Assembly (NCBI RefSeq): GCF_016741855.1
Contig: NZ_JAERRH010000016.1
Span: forward strand, 62,001 to 126,000
Reading direction: 5' to 3'
Origin: Streptomyces musisoli
GTDB taxonomy: Bacteria; Actinomycetota; Actinomycetes; Streptomycetales; Streptomycetaceae
DNA: 64,000 nucleotides
Both the position numbers and the translations under genes were made by a program. A model generated the notes under the pieces. It saw only the letters and a program-made list of their open reading frames with translations, did no database searches and had not been told where the DNA came from. Positions 41,588-50,461 of the stretch are shown one piece after another. The stretch's first letter is position 1, and the number at the start of each line of letters is the position of its first letter.

Positions 41588-41959
41588 TCAGCGGCCTTCC
41601 GTGCGGACCGCCGCCAGATAGGCGGTGAGGCGGTCGCGGTTGCGGGCCAGGCAGTCGATGCGGGCCTGGATGCGGTCGATGTGCCCCTGGAGCAGCGCGG
41701 CCGTCTCCACCGGCACGCTCTCGGGGGCCGGCACGAGCCGGCCGGTACCGCAGAGGTACGGCAGGATCGCGTGGATCATCCCGGTGGTCAGGCCGGAGTC
41801 GAGCAGGCCGCGGATCTGCTGCACCTGCGCGACCGCGGACTCGGGGTAGCTGCGGTAGCCGTTCCCGCCGCGCTCCGGGTGGAGCAGCCGCTGTTCCTCG
41901 TAGTAGCGCAGCAGCCGGGCTGGGACGCCCGTACGCCGGGACAGCTCACCGATCCGCAT
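41588..41959 (-). CDS. MerR-family transcriptional regulator
   Basis: A 123-residue MerR-type activator/repressor: MRIGELSRRTGVPARLLRYY, EEQRLLHPERGGNGYRSY, then a dimerisation helix ending in RNRDRLTAYLAAVRTEGR. There are no Cys residues suitable for metal sensing apart from LCGTGR and CLARN, so a drug or redox ligand is as likely as metal. ATG at 41959 with AGGAGG six nt upstream. Divergent from an MFS transporter across 60 bp that contain a dyad; it very probably controls that transporter. Confidence 0.93.
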   Translation of the reverse strand: MRIGELSRRTGVPARLLRYYEEQRLLHPERGGNGYRSYPESAVAQVQQIRGLLDSGLTTGMIHAILPYLCGTGRLVPAPESVPVETAALLQGHIDRIQARIDCLARNRDRLTAYLAAVRTEGR

Positions 41960-41980
41960 GCCGGCCTCCTGGATCCACGC

Positions 41981-42003
41981 TTGACCTTCACACTGATGTG
42001 AGG
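41981..42003. promoter_or_regulatory. MerR-type operator/promoter in the MerR/MFS gap
   Basis: TTGACC (41981-41986) overlaps the imperfect dyad CCTTCACA/TGTGAGG (41985-42003). This is the layout of MerR operators lying between -35 and -10; the -10 is not clear. Confidence 0.55.
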
Positions 42004-42019
42004 CTTCGACCATGGTCGC

Positions 42020-43315
42020 ATGACCCTGTCCTCCCAGGTCAAGGGCGGTCGCCTGCCGTGGTCGGGGCTGCTGGCCCTGTCCTGTGCCGCGTTCACCGCC
42101 GTACTGACCGAACTCCTCCCGGCCGGCCTGCTGCCCGCGATGGCGGCCCCGCTCGGCGTCGCAGAATCCCGGATCGGTTTCCTCGTCACCGCGTACGCCG
42201 CCGCCTCCTTCGTGGCCGCGGTCCCGGTCACCGCCGCGCTGCGCTCGCTGCCCAGGCGGCCGGTGCTGTGCGGTGCGCTGCTGGGGTTCGCCGTCAGCAA
42301 CGCGCTGGTCGCGCTGTCCTCGTCGTACCCGCTCACGGTCGCGGCCCGGCTGCTCGCCGGGGCGATGGGCGGCACGCTGTGGGCGATGCTCGCGGGTTAC
42401 GCGGCCCGCATGGTGCCCGCGGAACGGCGCGGCCGGGCCATCGCCGTGGTGCTGGCCGGGATCACCCTGGCCCTGGCGCTGGGCGTGCCCGCCGGTACCG
42501 CGCTGGCCCAGTTGGTGGGCTGGCGGGCGGCGTTCGGCACGCTGGCCCTGCTGGCCGTGCTGCTGGTGGGCTGGGTGCGGCTCCGGGTGCCCGGCTTTCC
42601 CGGTGAGCCGCCGCACGCGCGCGTGCCGCTCGTCCGGGTCGCGGTCCGCCCCGGGGTCCGTCCGGTGCTGTGCGTGACGCTGTTCCTTCTGGTGGGGCAC
42701 CAGGTGATGTACACGTACGTCGGTCCGTTCGGCGCGCATGCCGGGTACGGCCGTACGGGCGTGCTGCTCGCGGTGTTCGGCATCGCGACGGTGGGCGGGA
42801 TCTGGCTCACCGGTGTGCTGATCGACCGGTTCCCGCGGCGCACGCTGCTCGTCGCGCTGGCGCTGGTCGCGGGCGTGCTGCCGGCCATTGGCCTGGGGGC
42901 CGGGGCGCACGGGCTGCTGGTCGGCGCGGTCGGGCTGTGGGGCGTGGCCTTCGGCGGGGCGCCCACGCTGATCCAGACGGCGCTGGTGGACGCGTCGGGG
43001 CCGGCCGACGCGGACGTGGCGACCTCGTTGCAGACCACGGTGTACAACGCGGGTATCGCCGCGGGTTCGCTCATCGGCGGCCTGGCGCTGGACGCGCTGG
43101 GCGCCGGGGCGGTGCCGTGGACCGCGTTCCCGCCGGTCCTGCTGGCTCTCGTGACGGTCGCGGCGGGCCGCCGGCACGCCTTCCCGGCCGGGCGGCGCGC
43201 TGTTGCCCGGGAGGCGCGGCACGCCGTTGCCCCGGGGGCGAGGTCGGTGGCCGAGGCGGGCGCGGTGGCCGTAACCTGCCGGGCCGGAGATCATGAGGTG
43301 CGGAGAGGCCGATGA
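42020..43315 (+). CDS. MFS transporter
   Basis: A 431-residue major facilitator with twelve predicted helices and the motif-A loop AALRSLPRRPVLCG between helices 2 and 3; the domain-1 antiporter helix LAGAMGGTLWAMLAGYAARM and GLALDALGAGAVPWTAF at the end resemble AraJ/chloramphenicol-type DHA1 exporters. A 60-residue Arg/Ala-rich cytoplasmic tail follows the last helix. ATG at 42020, no ribosome site apparent. Likely a small-molecule efflux pump regulated by the divergent MerR protein. The stop overlaps the start of a frameshifted small gene (ATGA at 43312). Confidence 0.9.
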   Translation: MTLSSQVKGGRLPWSGLLALSCAAFTAVLTELLPAGLLPAMAAPLGVAESRIGFLVTAYAAASFVAAVPVTAALRSLPRRPVLCGALLGFAVSNALVALSSSYPLTVAARLLAGAMGGTLWAMLAGYAARMVPAERRGRAIAVVLAGITLALALGVPAGTALAQLVGWRAAFGTLALLAVLLVGWVRLRVPGFPGEPPHARVPLVRVAVRPGVRPVLCVTLFLLVGHQVMYTYVGPFGAHAGYGRTGVLLAVFGIATVGGIWLTGVLIDRFPRRTLLVALALVAGVLPAIGLGAGAHGLLVGAVGLWGVAFGGAPTLIQTALVDASGPADADVATSLQTTVYNAGIAAGSLIGGLALDALGAGAVPWTAFPPVLLALVTVAAGRRHAFPAGRRAVAREARHAVAPGARSVAEAGAVAVTCRAGDHEVRRGR

Positions 43316-43544
43316 CGCGGGACGGTGAGCTGCGCCGCTGTCTGGAGCTGGCGGTGGAGGCGCCTCCTCCGCACAGCTCGCCGGCTGGCTGGCCGAGTGG
43401 GGCGTGCCCGCCGCGCCCGTGCGCGCCCTGTCCGTGCCGGAGGTCGCCCCCGGCGTGACCGCGGAGGGGCCGGTGCCGGAGCTGGTGGACGAGGTACGGG
43501 AGCTGCACCGCCGCTGCCACACCGGGCGCGCCCACCGCGGCTGA
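43312..43544 (+). pseudogene. Small gene coupled to the MFS transporter, frameshifted
   Basis: The ATG at 43312 overlaps the transporter stop (ATGA). The first frame reads MTRDGELRRCLELAVE up to about 43360 and then degenerates; from there a second frame (shift of one missing or two extra bases) reads ASSAQLAGWLAEWGVPAAP and PELVDEVRELHRRCHTGRAH to the stop at 43542-43544. Joined, they give one plausible protein of about 78 residues. Either the gene is broken or there is a sequencing error. Function not recognised. Confidence 0.5.
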
Positions 43545-43547
43545 GCG

Positions 43548-44402
43548 TCAGCCGAGTTCGAGTGTGGTGACGCCGAACACGCGGTCCCCGGCGTACCCGC
43601 GCACCGGCCCGGTGTACATGCGGGCGGTCTCGAACGAGGGGCGCAGGCCCGCCTCTTCGGCGAGGGCGACGCCGGCCGCGTTCGGTTCGGGCACGTCGAT
43701 CGCGACCTCGCGGCCGGCCGAGTCCTCGGTGAGGGCGGCGAACAGGGCCCGGGCGTCGTCGGCGGTGTCCGCGAAGAGGGGGCCGATGCGCAGGCTGTCG
43801 TGGCCGGGGCGGATCACGCCGTAGCCGGTGAGGCGCCCGCCGTCCTCGCGGACGACGGCGCGGTGGCCGGGGCCGGTGAGCCACTCGGCGAGGAACCGGG
43901 GGCGGTCGGCGGGGTGGCAGGCGCTGTCGTAGGCGGTGAGCGCGGCCAGGTCGGCGGGTCCGGCCGGGCGCACGCCGGCGGGCGTCGCGCTCTCGGGGGC
44001 GGCGCCGGTGTACCGGACGGTGCGGTGGGCGAGCCGGAAACCGGACTGCCGGTAGTTGTCCTGCTGGGCGACGACTCCGTCCAGGCCGACGGTCCGGCTG
44101 CCGGCGTGGGCCAGGGCGGTCTTCCAGGTGGTGAGGCCGTGTCCCTGGCCTCGCAGGTCGGGGCGGACGAGGTAGCAGCCGAGGAAGGCGTAGTCGGCGC
44201 CGTGGTTGACGACGGAGATGGCGGACACCGGTTCCCCGCCGAGCCGGCCGAGGAAGAACCCCTCGGGATCCTGGGCGAAGAAGGCGGGACCGTCGGACAG
44301 CCCGGGATTCCAGCCCTCCGCCGCCGCCCACGCGCTGATCACCGGCCAGTCGGCGAGGGTGGCCTGCGTGACGACGAGTTCGTGGGGGGCCGCAGGGGTC
44401 AT
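43548..44402 (-). CDS. GNAT-family N-acetyltransferase with C-terminal extension
   Basis: A 284-residue protein. The GNAT fold occupies residues 5-140 with the acetyl-CoA loop LVRPDLRGQGHGLTTWKTAL; the C-terminal half (about 150-280) resembles the extra domain of DUF4081/YitH-type acetyltransferases. ATG at 44402 with GGAG seven nt upstream; the longer frame to 44471 enters the repeat-rich gap. It stops 3 bp from the frameshifted small gene. Substrate unknown. Confidence 0.87.
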   Translation of the reverse strand: MTPAAPHELVVTQATLADWPVISAWAAAEGWNPGLSDGPAFFAQDPEGFFLGRLGGEPVSAISVVNHGADYAFLGCYLVRPDLRGQGHGLTTWKTALAHAGSRTVGLDGVVAQQDNYRQSGFRLAHRTVRYTGAAPESATPAGVRPAGPADLAALTAYDSACHPADRPRFLAEWLTGPGHRAVVREDGGRLTGYGVIRPGHDSLRIGPLFADTADDARALFAALTEDSAGREVAIDVPEPNAAGVALAEEAGLRPSFETARMYTGPVRGYAGDRVFGVTTLELG

Positions 44403-44962
44403 CGGTGCGCTCCGTTTCCTTCGGGTCGGGCTGTCGTACGGCACGGCTCTCGGCCGGGCCGCCCGCAGCATCCTTCCGGATCAACGGGGGCCGCACCATG
44501 GGGAGATCGGCCGATGCCCGGCGCGTCCGACGGCCGACACCGCGGCGTGGGACGGAAGTCCGGCCGACACCGCGGCGTGGGACGGAAGTCCGGCCGACAC
44601 CGCGGCGTGGGACGGAAGTCCGGCCGACATCGCGGCGTGGGACGGAAGTCCGGCCGACGTCGCCACACGGCACGGGAGTCGACCGGGGGGGCCGTGCGGC
44701 ACGGAAGGTCGACCGGGGTGGCCGTGCGGCGCAGGAGTTCGGCCGGGTTCCTCGGTCCGGGCCGGCGCCTTTCTTCCGGGTCCCGGATCGGGCCCACGGT
44801 GCCTTGCGGCCGACCCGGGATCCGGAAGAGAGGTCCTGGTCCTCCCCTCGACCACCTTGTCGAAGGAGGTCACGAACTCCGTGCACCGTGGCGCCGGAGT
44901 CGGCCGGCTCGGCCCCGCCGGTGCGCTGCGGTGCGCTCCGGTGGGGCCGTGCGGGCGCCGGA
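44403..44962. repeat. 560-bp gap with a 30-bp minisatellite
   Basis: Four 30-bp units at 44531-44560, 44561-44590, 44591-44620 and 44621-44650 are identical except one base in the fourth; a decayed fifth follows to 44680, and a second degenerate family continues to about 44760. There are no spacers, so this is not CRISPR. Some frames stay open through it because 30 is a multiple of three, but no real gene is seen. Confidence 0.85.
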
Positions 44963-45646
44963 TCAGTCGGTGCGCCCCGGGCGGAAGCGGCGGTACAGGG
45001 TCGCGCCCGCGACCAGCAGCGCGGCACTGCCGGCGACGGCGGGTGCCGTGAGGTCGGCTCCCGTGTGGGCCAGCGCGGCCGTCGCCGGGCGCGCGGCGTG
45101 GGACCGGGCGTGCGCCGGCGGCTTCGGGGCCCGCGGCTCGGGGACGGCCGGGGTGCGCGGGGGCCGGCGGGGCTGCTCCACGGGGCCGTTGACCGACTCG
45201 TTGCCGATGGCCGGATTCCCCACCCCGATCACGTTGGCGCTGTTGCCGGTGACGTTCACCGGGAGGTCGACCGGGAGCTGGACGCCGTTGCCCGAGAGCA
45301 CGCCGGGCGAGTCGGTGGCGGCGCCGTGGGCGGACGCACCGCCCGACGCGTCCGATCCGCCGCTCTTCCCCGCGCCGCCGGCCTTGGCTCCGCCGGTGTT
45401 GGCACAGGCGTTGCCCGCGGCCGGGTTGAGCAGCCCCACGACGTTCACCGTGTTGCCGCAGACGTTGACCGGCACGTGCACCGGGAGCTGGATGCCGTTG
45501 CCGGAGACCAGCCCGGGCGAGCCGGCCGCCGTACCGTCTGCGCCGGCCCCGTCGGCCGCGAAGGCCGCGGACACCGGGAGCGCCACGGCCATCGCGCCGG
45601 ACGCGGCGGCGACGGCGATCACACCGTTTCGGGTAGCCCGTCTCAT
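44963..45646 (-). CDS. Long chaplin, sortase-anchored, two chaplin domains
   Basis: Cell-wall-anchored chaplin of 227 residues; chaplins are amyloid-forming surface proteins that make aerial hyphae and spores hydrophobic. Signal peptide 1-31. Chaplin domain 1 is residues 43-84 (SPGLVSGNGIQLPVHVPVNV) with Cys63 and Cys81; domain 2 is residues 113-154 (SPGVLSGNGVQLPVDLPVNV), where the Cys positions are Thr133 and Ser151. A Pro-rich wall-spanning segment leads to LAHTG (192-196), a membrane helix and an Arg-rich tail, the class E sortase signal. ATG at 45646 with AGGGA upstream and a BldN-like promoter further up. Confidence 0.95.
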   Translation of the reverse strand: MRRATRNGVIAVAAASGAMAVALPVSAAFAADGAGADGTAAGSPGLVSGNGIQLPVHVPVNVCGNTVNVVGLLNPAAGNACANTGGAKAGGAGKSGGSDASGGASAHGAATDSPGVLSGNGVQLPVDLPVNVTGNSANVIGVGNPAIGNESVNGPVEQPRRPPRTPAVPEPRAPKPPAHARSHAARPATAALAHTGADLTAPAVAGSAALLVAGATLYRRFRPGRTD

Positions 45647-45695
45647 AGGTTCCCTGCCTTCCAGACTTCGTCGCGGGCACTCACCCGCACCCCGT

Positions 45696-45723
45696 AAAAC
45701 GCAGGCGAACCATCAGAGTTATG
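45696..45723 (-). promoter_or_regulatory. BldN-type promoter for the chaplin gene
   Basis: On the minus strand CATAAC (45723-45718), 16 bp, CGTTTT (45701-45696). As I recall, the BldN consensus is CGTAAC-N16-CGTTGA; this matches 5 of 6 and 4 of 6 with exact spacing. BldN is the known sigma factor for chaplin genes. The predicted leader is about 40 nt. Confidence 0.6.
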
Positions 45724-45926
45724 GCTTATCGGTCTTTCACCCCATCGAGCGGCAGTGTTATCGAACTGCGTGTAAAGCCACTGAATGATCACCAACCGGG
45801 CACGGAGGGTGCGCAGGGTACGACAGAGGGTGCCGCCGCGCTCGCCCGCAGGCGTGCCGACCGGGAGCCGCTTATGGTGATCCGAGGGCGCCGTCCCCGG
45901 TCCGCGGCGCGCCCGGGAGGCAAGCG

Positions 45927-47531
45927 ATGCTGGCCATGCTGTCCACACGGCCCGCCGTGCGGCGCTGCGCGGGTGCCTCGGCGCTCACCCTGGCGCTGCT
46001 CGGAGCCGGGCTGCCCGCGGCCGCCGCCGACCGGCCGCAGCCGGACCTGTCGCGGTTCTACCGGCAGAAGCCGGTCTGGGGCGCCTGCGAGGGGCCGGAC
46101 ATGCCGAAGGACCTCCAGTGCGCCAGGGTCACCGTCCCGCTCGACTACGCGAGGCCCGGCGCGGGCACGCTCGACCTGGCGCTGGCCCGCTACCGCGCCA
46201 CCGGGACGTCGCAGGGCTCGGTGCTGCTGAACTTCGGCGGCCCGGGCGGGGCGGGAATCTCCGAGCTGGCCTCCGGGGGCCGGCAGTTCATGGACCTCAC
46301 CAACGGCTACGACGTGGTCACCTTCGACCCGCGCGGCGTCGGCCGCTCGTCCCCCGTCAGCTGCGGCGAGGGCAGTGAAGAAGCCTCCCTCGTGACGGAG
46401 GAGCACACCGACATCGGTCATCCGCAGGCGCTGTTCAAGCAGCTGCGGCAGGCCGCCGACCTGTGCGCCCGGAACTCCGGACCGGTGCTGCCGCACATCG
46501 GCACCATCAACGCCTCCCGCGACATGGACGTGATCCGCCAGGCGCTCGGCGACAGCAAGCTCAACTACCTCGGTTTCTCCTACGGCACCCGGCTCGGCGC
46601 GGTGTACGCGGCGCAGTTCCCGGGCAAGGTCGGCCGGATCACCCTCGACGGCGTGGACACGCTGACCGAGTCCCTGGCCGAGCAGGGCGTGGCGGGCGCC
46701 GAGGGGCAGCAGACTGCACTGGACGACTTCCTGGACTGGTGCACGACGGACATCGGCTGTCCGTTCGGGCAGGACCGGCGCATGGCCGGCGACGGGGTGC
46801 TCCGGCTGGTGCGCTCGCTCGACGAGAACCCGGTGCCCACGGGCTTCGGCGGCTCGCTCTCCGGCCAGGACCTGGTGGGCGCCATCGGGCAGGCCCTCTA
46901 CAGCAAGGAGCTGTGGCCGTCTCTGGAACGCGCGCTGGTCTCGCTGGTCGAGGACGGGGACGCCCGGCGTGTCCTGGCCTTCTCCACCGGCGGTGTGGCC
47001 CTGCCCGGCGACCGGCGCCGGACGGACGGCGGACTGGTCGACGCCGAGGACGTCCCGGCGGACAACCTGTCGTCCGCGCTGATGGCGATCAACTGCGCGG
47101 ACGACCCCGACCGGCCCACCGCGACACGGCTCGCCAAGGACCTGACGGACCTGCGGTCCGCGTACGACCAGGCCTCGCCGGTCTTCGGCCGCTACCGGCT
47201 CACCCAGCTGCTCATGTGCTACGGCCGCCCCAAGGGCACCGATTTCATCCGCGACCGCGTGAAGGACGTGCACTCGGCGAAGATGCTGCTCGTGGGCACC
47301 CGCGGCGACCCGGCGACGCCGTACCGGTGGACCGAGGAGACCGCCCGCCGGCTCGGCTCGTCCGCGGTGGTGCTCGACAACAAGGGCGAGGGCCACACCG
47401 GGTACTCCTCGTCCAAGTGCGTGCACCGCAAGGTCAACGACTTCCTGCTCTACGGCACGCTGCCCCCGGGTGGCGGCTCCTGCCCGGCGGACGCGCCGGC
47501 CGACCGCCTGACCTCGGGCGGCAGCGGCTGA
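45927..47531 (+). CDS. Secreted alpha/beta hydrolase, tripeptidyl aminopeptidase (TAP/Slp) family
   Basis: A 534-residue exported peptidase that removes N-terminal peptides from proteins or short peptides. Signal peptide 1-34 (ALTLALLGAGLPAAAA). ARVTVPLDYARPGAGTLDLA and LLNFGGPGGAGISELA are family hallmarks; the catalytic triad is Ser in NYLGFSYGTRLGAVY, Asp in GTRGDPATPYRW and His in GEGHTGYSS. ATG at 45927 after GGGAGG. Relatives include Tap and SlpD/E of S. lividans. Confidence 0.93.
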   Translation: MLAMLSTRPAVRRCAGASALTLALLGAGLPAAAADRPQPDLSRFYRQKPVWGACEGPDMPKDLQCARVTVPLDYARPGAGTLDLALARYRATGTSQGSVLLNFGGPGGAGISELASGGRQFMDLTNGYDVVTFDPRGVGRSSPVSCGEGSEEASLVTEEHTDIGHPQALFKQLRQAADLCARNSGPVLPHIGTINASRDMDVIRQALGDSKLNYLGFSYGTRLGAVYAAQFPGKVGRITLDGVDTLTESLAEQGVAGAEGQQTALDDFLDWCTTDIGCPFGQDRRMAGDGVLRLVRSLDENPVPTGFGGSLSGQDLVGAIGQALYSKELWPSLERALVSLVEDGDARRVLAFSTGGVALPGDRRRTDGGLVDAEDVPADNLSSALMAINCADDPDRPTATRLAKDLTDLRSAYDQASPVFGRYRLTQLLMCYGRPKGTDFIRDRVKDVHSAKMLLVGTRGDPATPYRWTEETARRLGSSAVVLDNKGEGHTGYSSSKCVHRKVNDFLLYGTLPPGGGSCPADAPADRLTSGGSG

Positions 47532-47676
47532 CGGCCCCGTCCGCCCCAGGCCGGTGGCGAAAGTGGCGCAAGCGGGTATCAGCCACGAACCGGGGCAGCC
47601 TCCGGGACATGACGGCCGTCACACTGGGCAGGCGCCCTTCGCCGTATCCCACACGTCCACGACAGGGGGACACCTC

Positions 47677-48201
47677 ATGCGCATCCGCGCCGCCATCGCC
47701 GTACCCGCCGCCTCGGCCGCCGTGGCGGCCCTGCTGCTGACCTCGTCGCAGAGTCAGGCCGCCACCGGACAGACCCGGACCGCCCGCTGCGCCGAGAAGT
47801 CGCTCACGATGCGGGCGAAGGCCGCGGACGGCGATCCGACCGTGCTGCGGGTCAGCGTCACCAACCGCGGCGCCCGCGCCTGCGTCGTCGACCGCGTGCC
47901 CACGGTGACCTTCGGGAACCTGGACGGGGCCGCGCTGCCGGTACCGCTGGGCGGCACCGGCGGCCACCGGCTCGCGGCGGGCGGCACCGGCTACGCCGAC
48001 GTCCGGACGATCGCCGACCCGGCGGACCCCGAGGCCCGCCGGGTGGGCACGGTCACGGTGGCGGCGTCGACCACGCACTGGGGCCGGTCCTTCAGTGCCG
48101 CGCAGCTCGGTACCGGGCGGCAGGCTCTCGTCTGGGAGCCGGTGACCACGTGGTGGAAGCCGTCGGCGGCGGCCGCGGACCGGGCCATCGGCCTGGGCTG
48201 A
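47677..48201 (+). CDS. Secreted DUF4232-like protein
   Basis: A 174-residue exported protein: signal peptide 1-28, then an Ig-like beta-sandwich, RVSVTNRGARACVVDRVPTV and HRLAAGGTGYADV, the pattern of Streptomyces DUF4232 proteins. Two conserved Cys residues (38 and 68) could form a disulfide. ATG at 47677 after AGGGGGA. Function unknown. It stops 8 bp before the convergent asparagine synthetase. Confidence 0.75.
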   Translation: MRIRAAIAVPAASAAVAALLLTSSQSQAATGQTRTARCAEKSLTMRAKAADGDPTVLRVSVTNRGARACVVDRVPTVTFGNLDGAALPVPLGGTGGHRLAAGGTGYADVRTIADPADPEARRVGTVTVAASTTHWGRSFSAAQLGTGRQALVWEPVTTWWKPSAAAADRAIGLG

Positions 48202-48209
48202 ACGCCGGC

Positions 48210-50051
48210 TCAGTCGAGGACCAGTTCGGGCGAGTAGAGGTCCAGCCACCGGGCGAGGTCCAGGGTGCGTTCCAGACCGCGCCGGGCCGCCTGGGTGCTG
48301 ACCGGTGCGGTGCGTCCGGCGGCGTCGCGGACCCGGTCCCGGTCGACCAGGTCGAAGACGGGGTGGGAGGGCGTGGCGAGCACCTCCTTGACCTGCTCCT
48401 GAAGCGCGCGGGCGTACCGCGGGTCCTGCGTCGACGGGTAGGGGCTCTTCACCCGGTCGTACACCGAGCGCGGCAGGACGTCCGCCGCCGCCTCCCGGAG
48501 CAGGCTCTTCTCGCGGCCGTCGAAGGACTTCAGCGCCCAGGGCGCGTTGTAGACGTACTCGACCAGCCGGTGGTCGCAGAACGGCACCCGGACCTCCAGG
48601 CCCACGGCCATGCTCATCCGGTCCTTGCGGTCGAGGAGCATGCGCACGAAGCGGGTCAGGTGCAGGTGGCTGATCTGCCGCATCCGGTACTCGAAGTCGC
48701 TCTCGCCGTCCAGCCGGTCGATGCCGGCGACGGCGGTCCGGTAGCCGTCGGCGGCATAGCCCTCCAGGTCCAGGGACTTGGTGACGTCGGCGCGCAGCAC
48801 GCCGGCGTCCTCGCCGAAGTGCCGGCCCATGTTCGCCAGCCAGGGGAAGCCGTCGGCGCGGCGCGCCTCCTCGTCGAAGAACTGGAGGTAGCCGCCGAAG
48901 ACCTCGTCGGCCGACTCGCCGGAGAGGGCCACCGTGGACTTCTCCCGGATGGCGCGGAAGAGCAGCAGCAGCGAGGTGTCCATGTCACCGAGGCCGGACG
49001 GCAGGTCGCGGGCCCGGATCACCTGGTCGCGCACGGCGGGGTCGGCCAGGGAGTCGGAGTCGAGCACGAAGTCCTGGTGGTCCGTGCCGGCGAGCCGGGC
49101 GACGTCGTGCACGAAGGGCGTGTCGGGGGTGCCGCGCAGTTCGTCGGCGACGAAGTGCTCGGTCCGGCCGGCGAAGTCGACCGCGAAGCTGCGCACCCTC
49201 TCGCCCTGCGCGGCGAGTTGACGGGCGGCGATCGCGGTCATGGCGGAGGAGTCGAGCCCGCCGGAGAGCAGGGTGCAGCGCGGCACGTCGGCGACCAACT
49301 GGCGGCGCACGATGTCGTCGAGGAGCGAGCGCACGGTGGCGATCGTGGTGTCGCGGTCGTCGGTGTGCGGGCGGGTCTCCAGGCGCCAGTACACGCGGGT
49401 GGACAGGCCGGAGCGGTCGACGGTGACGACGGTGCCCGGCTCCACCTCCCGCATGCCGTCCCAGACGGCGTGTCCCGGCGTCTTGACCATCACGAACAGC
49501 TCACGCAGACCGTCCCGGGTGACGCGGGGCCGGGCCAGCGGGTTGGCGAGGATCGCCTTGGGCTCGGAACCGAACAGGACTCCGTCGGCGGTCGGATGGT
49601 AGTAGAACGGCTTGATGCCCATGCGGTCGCGGATCATCACCAGCTTGTCGTGCCGGGCGTCCCACACGGCGAACGCGTACATGCCGTTGAGCCGTTCGGC
49701 GACCGCGTCGCCCCACTCCAGGTAGCCGTGCAGCACGACCTCGGTGTCGGAGTCGGTGCTGAACCGGTGCCCGCGGTCCGTCAGTTCCCGGCGCAGCTCC
49801 GTGAAGTTGTACGTCTCGCCGGAGTAGACGAGGGCGACGGGGCCGTCGGGTGTCGGCACGGACATCGGCTGCCGGCCGCCGGGGAGGTCGATGATGGCGA
49901 GCCGGCGGTGCCCGAGGGCGGCGGGGCCCTCGGTCCAGGTGCCGCGGTCGTCCGGGCCCCGGCAGGCCATGGTCTCGGTCATCGCGTGCAGTGTGGCGGC
50001 CTCGGCCGTCAGCTCACGGTCGAAGGAGACCCATCCGGTGATGCCGCACAT
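48210..50051 (-). CDS. asnB: Asparagine synthase (glutamine-hydrolysing)
   Basis: Makes asparagine from aspartate, ATP and glutamine. Of the 613 residues, 2-215 form the class II glutaminase domain with the essential Cys2 (MCGITGWVSFD) and RGPDDRGTW; residues about 235-610 form the synthetase with the pyrophosphate loop LLSGGLDSSAM near 262 and ALSGESADEVFGGY. The start must be the ATG at 50051, which exposes Cys2 and has GGGAGG six nt upstream; the frame beyond it is not used. Such Streptomyces paralogues sometimes amidate secondary metabolites or cell-wall precursors, but no partner genes are nearby. Confidence 0.95.
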   Translation of the reverse strand: MCGITGWVSFDRELTAEAATLHAMTETMACRGPDDRGTWTEGPAALGHRRLAIIDLPGGRQPMSVPTPDGPVALVYSGETYNFTELRRELTDRGHRFSTDSDTEVVLHGYLEWGDAVAERLNGMYAFAVWDARHDKLVMIRDRMGIKPFYYHPTADGVLFGSEPKAILANPLARPRVTRDGLRELFVMVKTPGHAVWDGMREVEPGTVVTVDRSGLSTRVYWRLETRPHTDDRDTTIATVRSLLDDIVRRQLVADVPRCTLLSGGLDSSAMTAIAARQLAAQGERVRSFAVDFAGRTEHFVADELRGTPDTPFVHDVARLAGTDHQDFVLDSDSLADPAVRDQVIRARDLPSGLGDMDTSLLLLFRAIREKSTVALSGESADEVFGGYLQFFDEEARRADGFPWLANMGRHFGEDAGVLRADVTKSLDLEGYAADGYRTAVAGIDRLDGESDFEYRMRQISHLHLTRFVRMLLDRKDRMSMAVGLEVRVPFCDHRLVEYVYNAPWALKSFDGREKSLLREAAADVLPRSVYDRVKSPYPSTQDPRYARALQEQVKEVLATPSHPVFDLVDRDRVRDAAGRTAPVSTQAARRGLERTLDLARWLDLYSPELVLD

Positions 50052-50461
50052 GCGCTGCCTCCCGCCTCCGGTTCCCGGCGGGCCCGCGCTCACCTGCGCT
50101 TTCTCGGCGGGCGGGGGCCGACCGGCAACCAGTTGTATCGAGCACCTATATGACGAGCGTCCGTCAGGTGCCCGGCCGAGTCAACGCGGGAGCGGCGCGG
50201 CGGGGCCGGCCGCCCCACGGTTTCGGCCGGGTTTTGCCTCGGCGAAATCCATGGAGGGGCCTGCTGCCGCCGCCCCGGCCGCAGGAACCGGCCACGGGCA
50301 AAATCTTCCCCAAGCACACCGCGCCTCCGGTGCCTCGCCCGGCTCACGGAGTCCGGCTGCCGCTCCCCCGCAGCCGTCCGATCCCGGAGAGGCGACCGTT
50401 CGCCGGGCCCCGGCGGCACCCCGGAGACGTCACACGGCCCCGGCTCGCACCGGGAACGGCC
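50052..50461. other. 410-bp gap upstream of asnB
   Basis: No convincing gene. An open minus-strand frame (50090-50419) has skewed Arg/Pro composition and no recognisable domain. The 50130-50150 segment is the only AT-rich spot (on the minus strand GTCATATAGGTG) and probably holds the asnB promoter. Confidence 0.4.

Noticed and set aside
44531..44680. CRISPR array
   Set aside because: The 30-bp units are directly adjacent without spacers and no cas genes are present.
50090..50419. Minus-strand frame upstream of asnB
   Set aside because: Arg/Pro-skewed composition, no domain, no good ribosome site; more likely leader or promoter DNA.
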